NCBI GenBank assembly: GCA_052400685.1 | Contig: JBQTGJ010000020.1 | Length of the DNA stretch: 64,000 nt | Direction: 5' to 3' (one strand) | Source: CAZHHH01 sp052400685 | GTDB lineage: Bacteria > Bacteroidota > Bacteroidia > Bacteroidales > Marinilabiliaceae | Part shown: positions 54,141 through 63,930 of the stretch, piece after piece | How positions within the stretch are numbered: the stretch's first letter is position 1 | How the letters are laid out: each line of letters starts with the position of its first letter | The notes under the pieces: generated by a model | Databases searched by the model: none | The model's input: only the letters and a program-made list of their open reading frames with translations | What the model was told of the DNA's origin: nothing | Program-made: the position numbers and the translations under genes

Positions 54141-54579
54141 CTGTTTATAATTTGTTTTTCAGTTGTCATATGAAACTCGCCGGAATAATCATTCACCTGT
54201 GTGAGAGATTACTCTCATGCTCGTTTCATTTTCAATTTTCTTTATCAATTTATTATTTACATAATGCCTGTCCATAAAGTCGGGAGTTTGGTAATAAAGT
54301 TCAAACTCAAGGCTTTCGCAGCTCGTAAAATATTAATTCATTTGTGTAAATGAGCACTTTAAGAGCAAACGCAACGCCGAAACCGGACCTTATAGACGGA
54401 CACTATAAAAGAATTTCAGGATGTTCTTCTCTAAAAGACTTAAGTAAAGTTTAAAGTCAAGGCATCTAAATTGAAACTTTGACTTTAAACTTATAGTTAT
54501 GCCTACACAAACTAATTCCTAAAAATTAATTTAGTTTCTAAGATGTATTGTGTGGATCAAAACATTCGGAGCTGAATGT
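54141..54579. repeat. Leader copy, inverted repeat R and a hairpin
   Basis: 54141-54230 is the shared leader. About 54266-54405 is a repeat R copy in reverse orientation (CCTGTCCATAAAGTC to TATAGACGGACAC). 54447-54492 forms a 14-bp perfect stem (AAGTTTAAAGTCAA) that may terminate the SusD transcript. Confidence 0.55.
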
Positions 54580-56235
54580 TTACTCACGCTTGTAACCAGG
54601 ATTTTGCGGAAAAGTCTCGCCCATAGATAACAGATCTTCATAAGGGATAGGCCACAGCTGCATGTAATCCTGAATGTTAGTCCGACTCTCAATATATTCC
54701 TCTCGCAGTTGAACAGTAACACCTTCTACATCAGTATAAGTCTCTTGTCCATTATGCAACCTAACGCGTTCCACTAATTTACCGTGGCGCTTTAGCAATT
54801 CCCAACGATACCCTTCAAGACCAAGTTCACGGGCATATTCAGCGAGAATATCCTCTTCTGTAACAGTGGCTAAAGTTGCTGTTGGCCCATCAATACGATT
54901 CTCCCGCAACTCATTAATGTATGCAGTTGCTTCAGGTACATTTCCTTTTGACAAATGAGCTTCAGCGGCCACCAGTAAAACCCAAGGATATCTGAAGATG
55001 TAAATGTTATTATACAGTTTTGAATTACTTAAAGGTGCTCTTGCATCGAGATCAAAGTACTTTTTGCACGCAGGTAAAAAATACCGTATAGCATCTGTTG
55101 CTCCCGTCTTATTAATATTAGTAAGAGTTAATGTATCTCCATAATTATATGACCTCCTACTGTAATCAAAATCTGGATCATTAAATTGAAAAATAGTCCT
55201 CCAGTACGCATCATACCGCTTGTCATTCTGCTGATCATACAGTCCCATTAAATAATCGTTGGCGCCCATACGCCCCCAACCATAGTTGCAATTATCTAAT
55301 ACATCACTTAAGACACCTTGAATTTTGCCCTGGCTAATTAATGGATTTATTTGTAAAGCAATACGGCTATTACCACCACCGCCAACAGCATATGCATCAT
55401 ATTGAATAGCGAACATCGTTTCTTTAGTGTCGTTTTTTCGGCCATCAAACACATTGTATACCGATTCGAGACCAAAAGGGCCTTCATTATATACTTTCTC
55501 AGCATGCTCAATTGCCGCATCCCAATCCTCTTGCCATAAAGCAGCATCGGCTCTTAACATGTGAGCAACTCCCAAATTAAGTCTCCCTGGCACATAAGTC
55601 CAATCTTCATTATAATAGTCAATGGCTGTTTCGAGATCAGAAATCACCTGCGCCCAGACCTGTGCCGTATCGGCAGGCTCGTATACGCGACTTGTCAAAT
55701 TATCAATAGTAGTCGGTTCTACATTCAACCAGATATTTTCCCACCTACGTACCAACCACAAATAAGCATAACCACGGTACAAATAAGCCTCGCGTAAAAT
55801 TTTCTCCTTTTCGTCTCCATCATCGAGAGACTCTTCGCCATAAGTTATAATCGAATTAGTACGTTCAATTACATTATACCAGAATTTCCAATATTTACCA
55901 ACTGCACCATCTTTCGAAATAAACTGATCAGCAATTTCCCGGTATCTCGCATGACCTGTATTTCCATTTATGGTTATTGTGATATCAGTCCCCCCATCAC
56001 AATTAACAGAGGCAAACTCTTGCGAGCTATTACCATTTATTAAACTTCGGTGCAAATCATACAACCCCGTAACTGCACTTTGAAGCCCTGCCGGAGTCGT
56101 ATATAAGAAATCAGTTGTTACCTCTGTCGGGTGCTCTTCTTCCAAAAGGCTGTCTTTGCAACCCGCCAATGTAAAAAGCAATATTATCCCAAGGCAAATG
56201 ATATTTTTTTTGGATTTCATATCGTGTGTTTTCAT
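54580..56235 (-). CDS. susD: SusD/RagB-family glycan-binding lipoprotein
   Basis: A protein of about 550 residues. Several in-frame ATGs lie between 56256 and 56220; the lipoprotein signal MKSKKNIICLGIILLFTLAGC belongs to all. TPR-like helices (YAYLWLVRRWENIWLNVEP, AYLYRG) and the end QDYMQLWPIPYEDLL, NPGYKRE are diagnostic of SusD. It forms the surface lid on the SusC barrel and binds the substrate glycan. The gene overlaps or nearly abuts susC. Confidence 0.92.
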   Translation of the reverse strand: MKTHDMKSKKNIICLGIILLFTLAGCKDSLLEEEHPTEVTTDFLYTTPAGLQSAVTGLYDLHRSLINGNSSQEFASVNCDGGTDITITINGNTGHARYREIADQFISKDGAVGKYWKFWYNVIERTNSIITYGEESLDDGDEKEKILREAYLYRGYAYLWLVRRWENIWLNVEPTTIDNLTSRVYEPADTAQVWAQVISDLETAIDYYNEDWTYVPGRLNLGVAHMLRADAALWQEDWDAAIEHAEKVYNEGPFGLESVYNVFDGRKNDTKETMFAIQYDAYAVGGGGNSRIALQINPLISQGKIQGVLSDVLDNCNYGWGRMGANDYLMGLYDQQNDKRYDAYWRTIFQFNDPDFDYSRRSYNYGDTLTLTNINKTGATDAIRYFLPACKKYFDLDARAPLSNSKLYNNIYIFRYPWVLLVAAEAHLSKGNVPEATAYINELRENRIDGPTATLATVTEEDILAEYARELGLEGYRWELLKRHGKLVERVRLHNGQETYTDVEGVTVQLREEYIESRTNIQDYMQLWPIPYEDLLSMGETFPQNPGYKRE

Positions 56236-56245
56236 CATTATCATT

Positions 56246-59200
56246 TTAAAAATCAATATTTACCCCTGCTGTAAAATTCCTTGTTTCAGGATATGTACTA
56301 GCTGATCCTTCAGGACTATAGCCCAGCCAATCTGTCTTAGTATACAAGTTATCTCCTGCCACATAAACCCGTACCCTCGTATTGCCTAATAAAGACTTTG
56401 GGAGAGTATAAGCAAGGGTCACATTTCTAATTCTAAAATATGATGCATCGCGCATGGCAAAAGTTCCACGGTATAGAGATGCACTCGAAAAACTTGGCCT
56501 GTAGCCGTCATTAATTGGATTTTCAGGCGTCCAATAATCTATTTTGATACCATTAGCAACGCCACCTAAACTGCCACCATAATTCATATTTCCTAAGAAT
56601 GCATTATACTTATCGACCCCCTGAACAAGATATAAATCCATTGAAAGCTCGAAATTTTTATATTTTACACTTGTATTCAGCGAGCCCATCCAGTCGGGAT
56701 CGGAATAATAAAACTTACGGTCACCATCCTCAGTAATAAAACCATCTCCATCTAAATCTTTAACTCTAATATCACCAGGATTTGTGCCCTCTGCCTGAGC
56801 AGGGTCATCATACATCGTAAAATCATCATCAATTTGCCAAATACCATCAAATACATAATCGAGCTGATTATTAATAGGCTCACCGATATACCAACCATTT
56901 GCCACATCGTCAATATATTCACCGGTCGTTTCATCCTGTAAAACGCCTTTAATCAGTTTATTCTTATTTCTTGAATAATTAACTGTAACCGACCATGTCA
57001 AATCCCGTTTTGAAATCAAATAACCTGTTAATGAGAGTTCCACGCCTCTATTTTGAATCTCACCCAAATTATCAGGCATGGTAGTATAACCTGAAAGAGA
57101 AGGTAATTTTCTATTTACTAAAAGATCGGTGGTCACCTTGTTATAAAACTCAAACGTACCAAATAGACGGTTCTGCAAAACACCAAAATCTAAGGAAGTA
57201 TTCAAAGTGGTCGTTGTTTCCCACCTCAAATCAGGGTTGGCAAAAGTTCCACCAGGCAAATAACCAACCTGTGACGTCGTTCCACTAACATAAAAATGGC
57301 TGTCAGCAGTAGCAAGGCTTCCGTATGAAGAAATTCCCTGGTTTCCGATTTGTCCGTAGCTCAAACGTATTTTTGCCTGATTAACCCATTCAACATTATC
57401 CATAAAACCCTCATTGTGAGCATTCCACCCTAACGATGCAGATGGGAAAATTCCCCATTTATTATTCGCTCCAAAAACCGAGGATCCATCGCGACGGACA
57501 GTAAAATTAAACAGGTATTTATCGTTAATTGCGTAATTTACACGGCCCATATAGGACAACAACGTTCTTGAACTAGCGACCCTCTGAACCTCAGATTCTA
57601 ATGCAGAGGATAAACTGTTAATACCAAAAAAATCATTTCCCAGAGGAGATCCTATAGCACTTGTGCGATGATAATTATCCTCTTGCCACCCTTGCATAAG
57701 GGTTACATTCAGATTGTGATTTCCCCAAAAGCTATTGTTGTAAGTAATAATATTTTCAACTAAATAATTGATCGTCGTTGTATTGTCAACTTTCGCATAT
57801 CCGATGCCTTCTGCAGATGGGTCGTCAAAGGAGTTAAACTGATTATTTTCGGTAAACCTCATATCGGTATTGGCATTGAATCGGTATTTCAGGCCTTTCA
57901 CAAATTGAGGACTAACTTCAAGATATCCATTAAAAAGGCCACGGTATACATCGCTGCTTTTTTCACGGGTTTCGTTATACAGAAGAGGATTGAGGTATTT
58001 TGTATCGCCCAATGGATATTTTACCAATTCTCCTTCTTCATCAACAACTTTGGCCAAAGGGGTATAGGTAATAAAATCACTGTAAGAAGCTGCTTCGGAG
58101 TCTTGTTCCGACTTTGTAAGATAAGTTGACAACCCCACTTTAAAAGTATTTGAAATGGTTTTGTCGAGAGAAAGATTTGCTGTAAACCTATTGTACCCAG
58201 AATGTGGTCGCATACCTGACTGATCATAAAGCCCTAACGATGCCTTATATTGAGTCTTATCATCGCCGCCAAATAAAGAAATATCATGTTTGGTTATAGG
58301 CACATTTTCGTTAAAAGCATACTGATACCAATCCGAATATTCCTGATTCTCTAAGAGTTCCATTTCAAAATCAGAAAATAAATTTTCATCCGGCTGATAA
58401 GTTCCAATCCAACCATTCTCTGCATTGGCGTTATCTGAACGTCCACCTTCTCTTCTCACAGCGACGTATTCATCACCATTAAACACCCTAAAGTTAGGCG
58501 CCATGTTTTGATAACTAATATAACCATTGTAAGAAACACTTACTTTTCCATTTAAATTCTTACCCCGTTTTGTAGTTATCAGTATGACCCCGTTTGCTGC
58601 GCGTGAACCATAAATTCCTTGCGCCGAAGCATCTTTAAGTACCGATATATTCTCGATGTCGTTAATGTTTAGGTCTTGAATATTCTCAACAGGAACACCA
58701 TCAATTACATATAAGGGCTCATTGCCGCCTTTAAGAGAACTTGTTCCTCGCAATAAAACGCTTGAAGTAGCGCCGGGGCGCACATTCCCAGATGTCACAT
58801 AAAGTCCGGGTATACTTCCTTTAAGCATTCCTTCCAGATCGGCAGTAGGCTGTGCCACCAAATTCTCGACTTTAACAGTAGAAACAGAACCTGTTATTTC
58901 ACTCCTTCGCTGAGTTCCGTACCCAATCGCAACCACCTCATCGAGGCTGATAGCATCAGGCAGCATCTTTACACTAATGTTCAACTGGTTACCCACGAAA
59001 ATTTCTTGCGTAGTCATACCAATAAACGAGAATTGCAAAGTGGCATCAGCAGGCACATTTGAAAGGGTGTAACGACCATCTTTATGGGTAATGGTCCCCT
59101 GGACCGTACCTTTAATAACCACAGAAACACCAGGCAAAGGGTCTCCTATATCATCGGTTACCCGGCCGGAAATAGTTTTTTGTTGCTGCATTAAATTGTC

Positions 59201-59572
59201 ATTTTCCGGACTACCATCATTTGATTTTATGGCAATGTACTTGTCGAAGACTTCATACTTTAATTCAAGTGGAGGAAGCACGTCTTCCAATACCTCAAAA
59301 ACAGTTTTCTGTGTTACATCAATGTCAATGAGGCTTTTTCCTGATAAATCCTCGCTTTGATAAAAAAAGTGGTAGTCAGAATTTTCTTCAATCTCCCGCA
59401 AAACATCTTTCAATGTGGAATTCTTCATCTTCAGGTTAATACTTACCCCCTGTCCCACAGTAGGAAGGGCATAAACCTGAAGGACTCCAATAAAACACAG
59501 AAAAGCAGTAATTCTCATAACTCTAAGAACTTTGTGCACCCAACTTCGGGGGCAATAATCATTTTTTTTCAT
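56246..59572 (-). CDS. susC: SusC/RagA TonB-dependent transporter with STN domain
   Basis: A protein of 1108 residues. N-terminal signal, then an STN (secretin/TonB short N-terminal) domain (SINLKMKNSTLKDVLREIEE), a carboxypeptidase-like beta domain (GDPLPGVSVVIKGTVQGTIT), the plug (GMLKGSIPGLYVTSG, VLKDASAQGIYGSRAANGVI) and a 22-strand barrel ending in NFTAGVNIDF. The STN domain signals through FecR and ECF sigma, encoded upstream. It imports large oligosaccharides. Confidence 0.95.
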   Translation of the reverse strand: MKKNDYCPRSWVHKVLRVMRITAFLCFIGVLQVYALPTVGQGVSINLKMKNSTLKDVLREIEENSDYHFFYQSEDLSGKSLIDIDVTQKTVFEVLEDVLPPLELKYEVFDKYIAIKSNDGSPENDNLMQQQKTISGRVTDDIGDPLPGVSVVIKGTVQGTITHKDGRYTLSNVPADATLQFSFIGMTTQEIFVGNQLNISVKMLPDAISLDEVVAIGYGTQRRSEITGSVSTVKVENLVAQPTADLEGMLKGSIPGLYVTSGNVRPGATSSVLLRGTSSLKGGNEPLYVIDGVPVENIQDLNINDIENISVLKDASAQGIYGSRAANGVILITTKRGKNLNGKVSVSYNGYISYQNMAPNFRVFNGDEYVAVRREGGRSDNANAENGWIGTYQPDENLFSDFEMELLENQEYSDWYQYAFNENVPITKHDISLFGGDDKTQYKASLGLYDQSGMRPHSGYNRFTANLSLDKTISNTFKVGLSTYLTKSEQDSEAASYSDFITYTPLAKVVDEEGELVKYPLGDTKYLNPLLYNETREKSSDVYRGLFNGYLEVSPQFVKGLKYRFNANTDMRFTENNQFNSFDDPSAEGIGYAKVDNTTTINYLVENIITYNNSFWGNHNLNVTLMQGWQEDNYHRTSAIGSPLGNDFFGINSLSSALESEVQRVASSRTLLSYMGRVNYAINDKYLFNFTVRRDGSSVFGANNKWGIFPSASLGWNAHNEGFMDNVEWVNQAKIRLSYGQIGNQGISSYGSLATADSHFYVSGTTSQVGYLPGGTFANPDLRWETTTTLNTSLDFGVLQNRLFGTFEFYNKVTTDLLVNRKLPSLSGYTTMPDNLGEIQNRGVELSLTGYLISKRDLTWSVTVNYSRNKNKLIKGVLQDETTGEYIDDVANGWYIGEPINNQLDYVFDGIWQIDDDFTMYDDPAQAEGTNPGDIRVKDLDGDGFITEDGDRKFYYSDPDWMGSLNTSVKYKNFELSMDLYLVQGVDKYNAFLGNMNYGGSLGGVANGIKIDYWTPENPINDGYRPSFSSASLYRGTFAMRDASYFRIRNVTLAYTLPKSLLGNTRVRVYVAGDNLYTKTDWLGYSPEGSASTYPETRNFTAGVNIDF

Positions 59573-59636
59573 AAATTTGAAACGTTTACGATTAGTACTT
59601 ATCTTCTGGAGGAAGACATAATTGTAAATAAATAGG

Positions 59637-59667
59637 GGCCGGGAAATATTAGTCGTATTTCCCGGCC
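59637..59667 (-). terminator. GC-rich hairpin between fecR and susC
   Basis: A perfect 12-bp stem GGCCGGGAAATA with a 7-base loop. It may separate the regulator transcript from susC or act as an attenuator. Confidence 0.55.
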
Positions 59668-59679
59668 TTCTTTCTATGA

Positions 59680-60657
59680 TTACATAGGCTTATTTTTCAA
59701 ATAAATTATACTTGACTGATTATTATTCATTTCAATACGATATTCAATGCCAGCTGTATATTTCAGAATATCAAAAACCTGATCGATGGGTTTATTTTTT
59801 AGGATGGTGCCTGTAAAATGAATCTTCCTTATTGCTTCGTCTTCAAAAACCACCTTCACATTATACCAACGTTCAAACTTTCTGGTAATCGCTTCGAGCG
59901 TTTCATCTTTAAAAAACAGAGATCCATCTTTCCAGGAAGTAAAAAATTTGGTGTCTACATTCGAAATATAGATTTTCTTTTGGGCGGTCGCGAACCGGGC
60001 ATTTTCGCCAGGTAATAACTTAGTTAAAAACTGACCTTCTACATTTTGTAAATTTACCTTACCCTCGACCAGGGTAACATTTACTTCTCCTGTTTTGTCA
60101 AAGGCTTCCACATTAAAACTGGTTCCCAGCACTTCAACTGTTAAATGGTTTGTTTTTACATGAAATGGAATTTCAGGATTGTGGCTTACTTCAAAATAGG
60201 CTTCACCAGTCAATTCAACATTACGAATTTTGCCATTAAATTTTGCAGGATAAACCAGCCGGGTTCCTGAATTTAACCAGACGTGTGTTTTATCAGAAAG
60301 AAACACTTCGGCACTCTCGCCGTCGGGGACAATAATTTCGTTAAACGCTAATTCATCTGAATTGCCCCAAAAAAAGATGGATAACCCCCCGATAAAAAAA
60401 GCCAACATAAAAACAGCTGCATATTTTAACAAGGACATTGGGAATTTCCTTTCCCGGTGAGGCTCAACTATTTCTTCTGCTTCTGATTCGGCATAAGTCT
60501 CATAATTAGCAAAATCTTTCATTGCCAAAACGTTTTTTAAGGTTTCAAATTCTTCTTTGTGCGCCTTTGATGCCTCAATCCAACGTACAACCTCCTCGAT
60601 GTCAGACACATTATCGAGTTGATTTAGTGCGAATTTATGTAGTTTCTCTTTTTGCAT
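59680..60657 (-). CDS. FecR-family anti-sigma factor
   Basis: A protein of 325 residues. N-terminal cytosolic helices, one membrane helix (about 74-93, LLKYAAVFMLAFFIGGLSIF), then a FecR domain (EIIVPDGESAEVFLSDKTHVWLNSGTRLVYP) and a C-terminal STN-like DUF4974 domain (ITRKFERWYNVKVVFEDEA). It holds the sigma factor until SusC binds substrate. Confidence 0.93.
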   Translation of the reverse strand: MQKEKLHKFALNQLDNVSDIEEVVRWIEASKAHKEEFETLKNVLAMKDFANYETYAESEAEEIVEPHRERKFPMSLLKYAAVFMLAFFIGGLSIFFWGNSDELAFNEIIVPDGESAEVFLSDKTHVWLNSGTRLVYPAKFNGKIRNVELTGEAYFEVSHNPEIPFHVKTNHLTVEVLGTSFNVEAFDKTGEVNVTLVEGKVNLQNVEGQFLTKLLPGENARFATAQKKIYISNVDTKFFTSWKDGSLFFKDETLEAITRKFERWYNVKVVFEDEAIRKIHFTGTILKNKPIDQVFDILKYTAGIEYRIEMNNNQSSIIYLKNKPM

Positions 60658-60907
60658 GCTTGATCTTTTATTATTAAGTACTTTGAACCTCGAAATACCC
60701 TACACTTTTTTTTGTTTTTTTTAAGTAAAAAAAACAAATCCGTCAGATACAGGAAAAAGAAAATCCTCAATAATCAGGTAAAGAGTGGAAACCTCACAAA
60801 AATTATTGCGGGATTAAAATTTTTCAGTCGTTCAAAATATTGGCCCCGGCGGAGCAGACTATAGTAAGTCTTAATATTTACCGGATGAATTAATTATAAG
60901 ATATCTG
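60658..60907. other. Gap between sigma factor and FecR
   Basis: No gene. AT-rich with runs of T; no clear promoter box identified. Confidence 0.3.
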
Positions 60908-61483
60908 TTAGAGGAATACGCAAGGCAGATAGTCTTTTAAAGCTGGCCTGAGAATTTTTAGGGATTTGGTAATATTGGCTTCTACCGTTTTTAATGAGAT
61001 GTGCAATTCCTCCGCAATTTCGCGGTTCTTTTTATTTTCAAAACGGCTCATTTCGAAGATACTGCGCGATTGGGGTGAGAGTTTCTCCAATGTCTGACTA
61101 ATGATGGTGTTGATTTCATCAAAAATTATTGGCGAAGTATCCAAATGGTTCAAAGAAGACTGAGCCAACTCCAATTGACGATGCGACAGATCGCTAGAGT
61201 GATTTTGTCTTACTTTGAGATAATCAATTTTTTTAAGACATTGATTTTTTGTGAGTGAGAACATCCAGGATGAAAGATTTTTCACTTCTGAAAATTTCTG
61301 ATGATTTTCCCACACAATCGAAAATACATCCTGTACTACATCCCGGGCAGATTCCCAGTCGTTTATATAATGCATAGAAAAGTGCAACAAACGCTCATGA
61401 TACACGTTTATCAGTTTACCAAAAGCCAACGAGTCGCCTTTTGCCAAGTTTTGCAATAATTCTATTTCACTTAGGTTTGACAA
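60908..61483 (-). CDS. ECF sigma factor (PUL type)
   Basis: A protein of 191 residues. Region 2: WESARDVVQDVFSIVWENHQ and LSSWMFSLTKNQCLKKID; region 4: LSPQSRSIFEMSRFENKKNR and HISLKTVEANITKSLKIL. It is the positive regulator of the adjacent SusC/D PUL, controlled by FecR. Confidence 0.93.
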   Translation of the reverse strand: MSNLSEIELLQNLAKGDSLAFGKLINVYHERLLHFSMHYINDWESARDVVQDVFSIVWENHQKFSEVKNLSSWMFSLTKNQCLKKIDYLKVRQNHSSDLSHRQLELAQSSLNHLDTSPIIFDEINTIISQTLEKLSPQSRSIFEMSRFENKKNREIAEELHISLKTVEANITKSLKILRPALKDYLPCVFL

Positions 61484-61505
61484 GATACAGTCTAATTTAT
61501 TTATT

Positions 61506-61534
61506 CAAACATAGTTTTTTTAAGCTGGAGCAAT
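61506..61534 (-). promoter_or_regulatory. Promoter of the PUL sigma gene
   Basis: Minus strand: TATGTTTG (61506-61513) matches TAnnTTTG, and ATTG (61531-61534) lies 17 bases upstream as a -33 box. The start codon is 23 bases downstream of the -7 box. Confidence 0.5.
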
Positions 61535-62065
61535 ATTTAAAATTTTAACACAAATTTTAACGCTCAAATAACCAATATAAATTACTACTGAGAAATATAT
61601 CACTCCTCACCTTGACGACATTTACAATCTAACTTAAAAACTAAATATCAACAGGAAAAGTCTTGTGTGCAATCTATCATAAGGCCTACCGGTTATTTTC
61701 CATTCTCTCATCCAGATTTAAAACACCATTTATTTGGTGCTATACTCAGGATTTAGGTCCATTGGAAGAAAAACATTTATTTCTGTCCCAATTTTTGCGA
61801 CAAATCTAATAATTCTTGTACTTTTTCAGGAATGGAAACGGCCAGATTATTATACTCAATTTAAAAACTGATTCTTCAATAGAACGAAAAAATGTAACGT
61901 TTTGTTTTTACGCCGGCCTTTTTTCGTATAAAAACTTTTGAAACTCAGGAGGGGACAATATGCGGAGCCCGGGATTTTGAAGCTCCGACATATTAAACCG
62001 TTACAATTGTGATTAATGGATAAAACTACAATTCCCGGCTTACGAGTATTGTATATTAGCTATAT
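61535..62065 (-). other. Gap with possible sulfatase remnant
   Basis: On the minus strand 61777-61863 reads IEYNNLAVSIPEKVQELLDL, then SQKLGQK and stop, like the tail of a family S1 sulfatase (LYNLA...PEKVKELL). The frame is closed just upstream, so only a scrap survives, if real. The rest shows nothing. Confidence 0.3.
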
Positions 62066-62497
62066 TTATTTGCTCTCGCATTCACGTTTTATCGCTTCAT
62101 TCATAAATTCAAAGCCCGCTTTTGTTTTGTTTAGTGTTTGACCCATTAACGATACCAGAAGACCACTGAACCTTTCTCCATGAATGAATTTTGTTTTATC
62201 ATCAGTCACTCTTTCCAAAATAAAGAAATGCTCTCCATCGAAAATACCCTTTATGCCTAGCTTACCTCTCCAGCGAAACTCGTTGTTCGGTTCCAATTTT
62301 AAAATGACTGGTTTAAATGTCATCCCATTAGCATCGGGTGGCTTTATTGAAACAGTCAGCCTTTTACCAGAAGCCTTTTCCCCACTAATATTTTTTATAA
62401 ATGGATTCCAGTTTGGATAATTTTCAAAATTCATCAGTACGTTCCAAACTGTTGAAACGTTGGCGTGAATTTCAATTTCAGTTCGTATTTCTTTCAT
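62066..62497 (-). CDS. SRPBCC (START-like) family protein
   Basis: A protein of 143 residues with the polyketide-cyclase-like pattern: IEIHANVSTVWNVLMNFENY, PNWNPFIKNISGE, and a C-terminal helix (SLMGQTLNKTKAGFEFMNEA). It binds hydrophobic ligands in its family; substrate unknown. Confidence 0.83.
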   Translation of the reverse strand: MKEIRTEIEIHANVSTVWNVLMNFENYPNWNPFIKNISGEKASGKRLTVSIKPPDANGMTFKPVILKLEPNNEFRWRGKLGIKGIFDGEHFFILERVTDDKTKFIHGERFSGLLVSLMGQTLNKTKAGFEFMNEAIKRECESK

Positions 62498-62646
62498 TTT
62501 ATAGTATTCTTTTGAATAAGTAAATTTTTATAAGACCAAAAGTTAACATGGTTGACAAGAAAATCCTAAGGATTGTAACTTAGCTCAATCATTCGATTGA
62601 AATTCATTTTTAATTCATCAATGTCCATTTATTAATGATTCTTATT

Positions 62647-62961
62647 CACTATTGTCCGGTAAAAAATATATTTTCCATTTAAGTGCTCAAGCCGCACGGG
62701 CTTTTACTTTTTTTCTACAGCAAAAAAAAGTAAACAAAAAATGCCGCCGCTTCAAGTAATTTCCTAAAAATCAATTTCATTGTCTAAAATCCGGGAACTC
62801 GCTTCGCTCAGACAGCCCGGATTTCTTTACGCCAATAAAATTGATTTTCTTAACGGAAATTCCTTGAGGCGGAAAGCAACCCCAATATCTCCTAAAATAT
62901 CTGGCTCGCACATTGGAGCGGGGTTCTAATCATTTCTCTAAATTTTTACCGGACTCCAATG
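62647..62961 (+). mobile_element. 315-bp MITE, copy 2, with 9-bp target duplication
   Basis: Same length, ends and interior as 43060-43374, with few differences. ATTCTTATT flanks both sides (62638-62646 and 62962-62970). The right end lies inside the 3' end of the cupin gene. Confidence 0.85.
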
Positions 62962-63462
62962 ATTCTTATTCACAATTTGCGCCCATTTATCCTTAATGTT
63001 CCTTTCTCCGTCGAAATAACTAACCTGTGAATCAACATCAAAAATTTCACGCGATGGCGCTATAAATATTTTATTCGAATCAGGATATTCAGCAACATCA
63101 TAACCGATATATGTCCTTATGTCCAGGTAAATACAAGTCTCAGTGGTATGGTTATACAGTTGGTGCGCTCCGGTTTTCCCTTTTTCAAAAAAAATTAAAT
63201 CTCCACTATTTACAATATCTAATCCTTTGGAAGTTCGTAAAGTTGCAGAACCTGAAATAATCATAAAAAGCTCCTCTGCATATCTGTGAAAATGATAAGG
63301 AGCAGAATATTGGTCTGGATTTAATTGTCTTAAGTCGAAATTTAAATTTTCAGGCTTCAGTCTCTTTTTAATTATTGATACATCAGTGAATACTCTGTAA
63401 TTATCAATTTTATCAGGACTTTCTTGAAATTCTCTTTTATCTGCTTTTAAAATTGTTGCCAT
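62938..63462 (-). CDS. Cupin-domain protein with MITE-modified C terminus
   Basis: A protein of 174 residues with one cupin barrel: PYHFHRYAEELFMIISGSAT (metal-binding H-x-H-x-E pattern) and GAHQLYNHTTETCIYLDI (second motif). Family members are small-molecule enzymes or sensors. The last residues WSPVKI come from the MITE; removing it and one duplication gives ...VNKNH-stop, using the TAA at 62632-62634. Confidence 0.82.
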   Translation of the reverse strand: MATILKADKREFQESPDKIDNYRVFTDVSIIKKRLKPENLNFDLRQLNPDQYSAPYHFHRYAEELFMIISGSATLRTSKGLDIVNSGDLIFFEKGKTGAHQLYNHTTETCIYLDIRTYIGYDVAEYPDSNKIFIAPSREIFDVDSQVSYFDGERNIKDKWAQIVNKNHWSPVKI

Positions 63463-63714
63463 ATCTTAAAATTTTCATTTATCAATAAACAACTAACCCA
63501 ACGTGTTGTTTGTTGGTCGTACATTTTGAAGCTTTTTTATCTGATTCAGGTAGTTGGCACAGGTTACAAATGCACGCCGGCAGAGGTAATTGTTAAGGGG
63601 CCTTCATTTCGGTGGAGACAATAAACGATATTTTTTTTTCTGCATCGTTGCATCGCGTATCGTTTTACAATAATTCTGGCTATCCCTTTGCATACGGGCA
63701 TTGAAATGACTTCC
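63463..63714. other. Intergenic
   Basis: No gene called. TTACAAATGCACGCCGGCAG at 63566 resembles a stretch near 35064, another small repeat. Confidence 0.3.
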
Positions 63715-63930
63715 AAACGCTTACGCCCCTTGGGGCTAGCCTTGCTGCCATCGGGGAGAATCATACTGCCCGTGGGGAGAACCATGCGCCCCATGGGGAT
63801 GATCGTGCGCCCCTTGGGGATGATCGTGCGCCCCTTGGGGATGATCGTGCGCCCCTTGGGGAGAGCCATGCGCCCCATGGGGATTGTCATGCGCCCCTTG
63901 GGGATTGTCATGCGCCCCTTGGGGGATTGT
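63715..63930 (+). repeat. 21-bp minisatellite, about ten units
   Basis: Units such as CCCTTGGGGATGATCGTGCGC and CCCATGGGGATTGTCATGCGC are arrayed head to tail. Because 21 is a multiple of three, both strands stay open and would encode heptapeptide repeats, but no start or conserved protein character supports translation. Confidence 0.8.

Noticed and set aside
63564..63911. Minus-strand heptapeptide-repeat protein
   Set aside because: Open frame explained by 21-bp repeats; no start context or conserved domain. Kept as a repeat feature.
63715..63930. CRISPR array
   Set aside because: The 21-bp units are contiguous with no unique spacers, and no cas genes are near.
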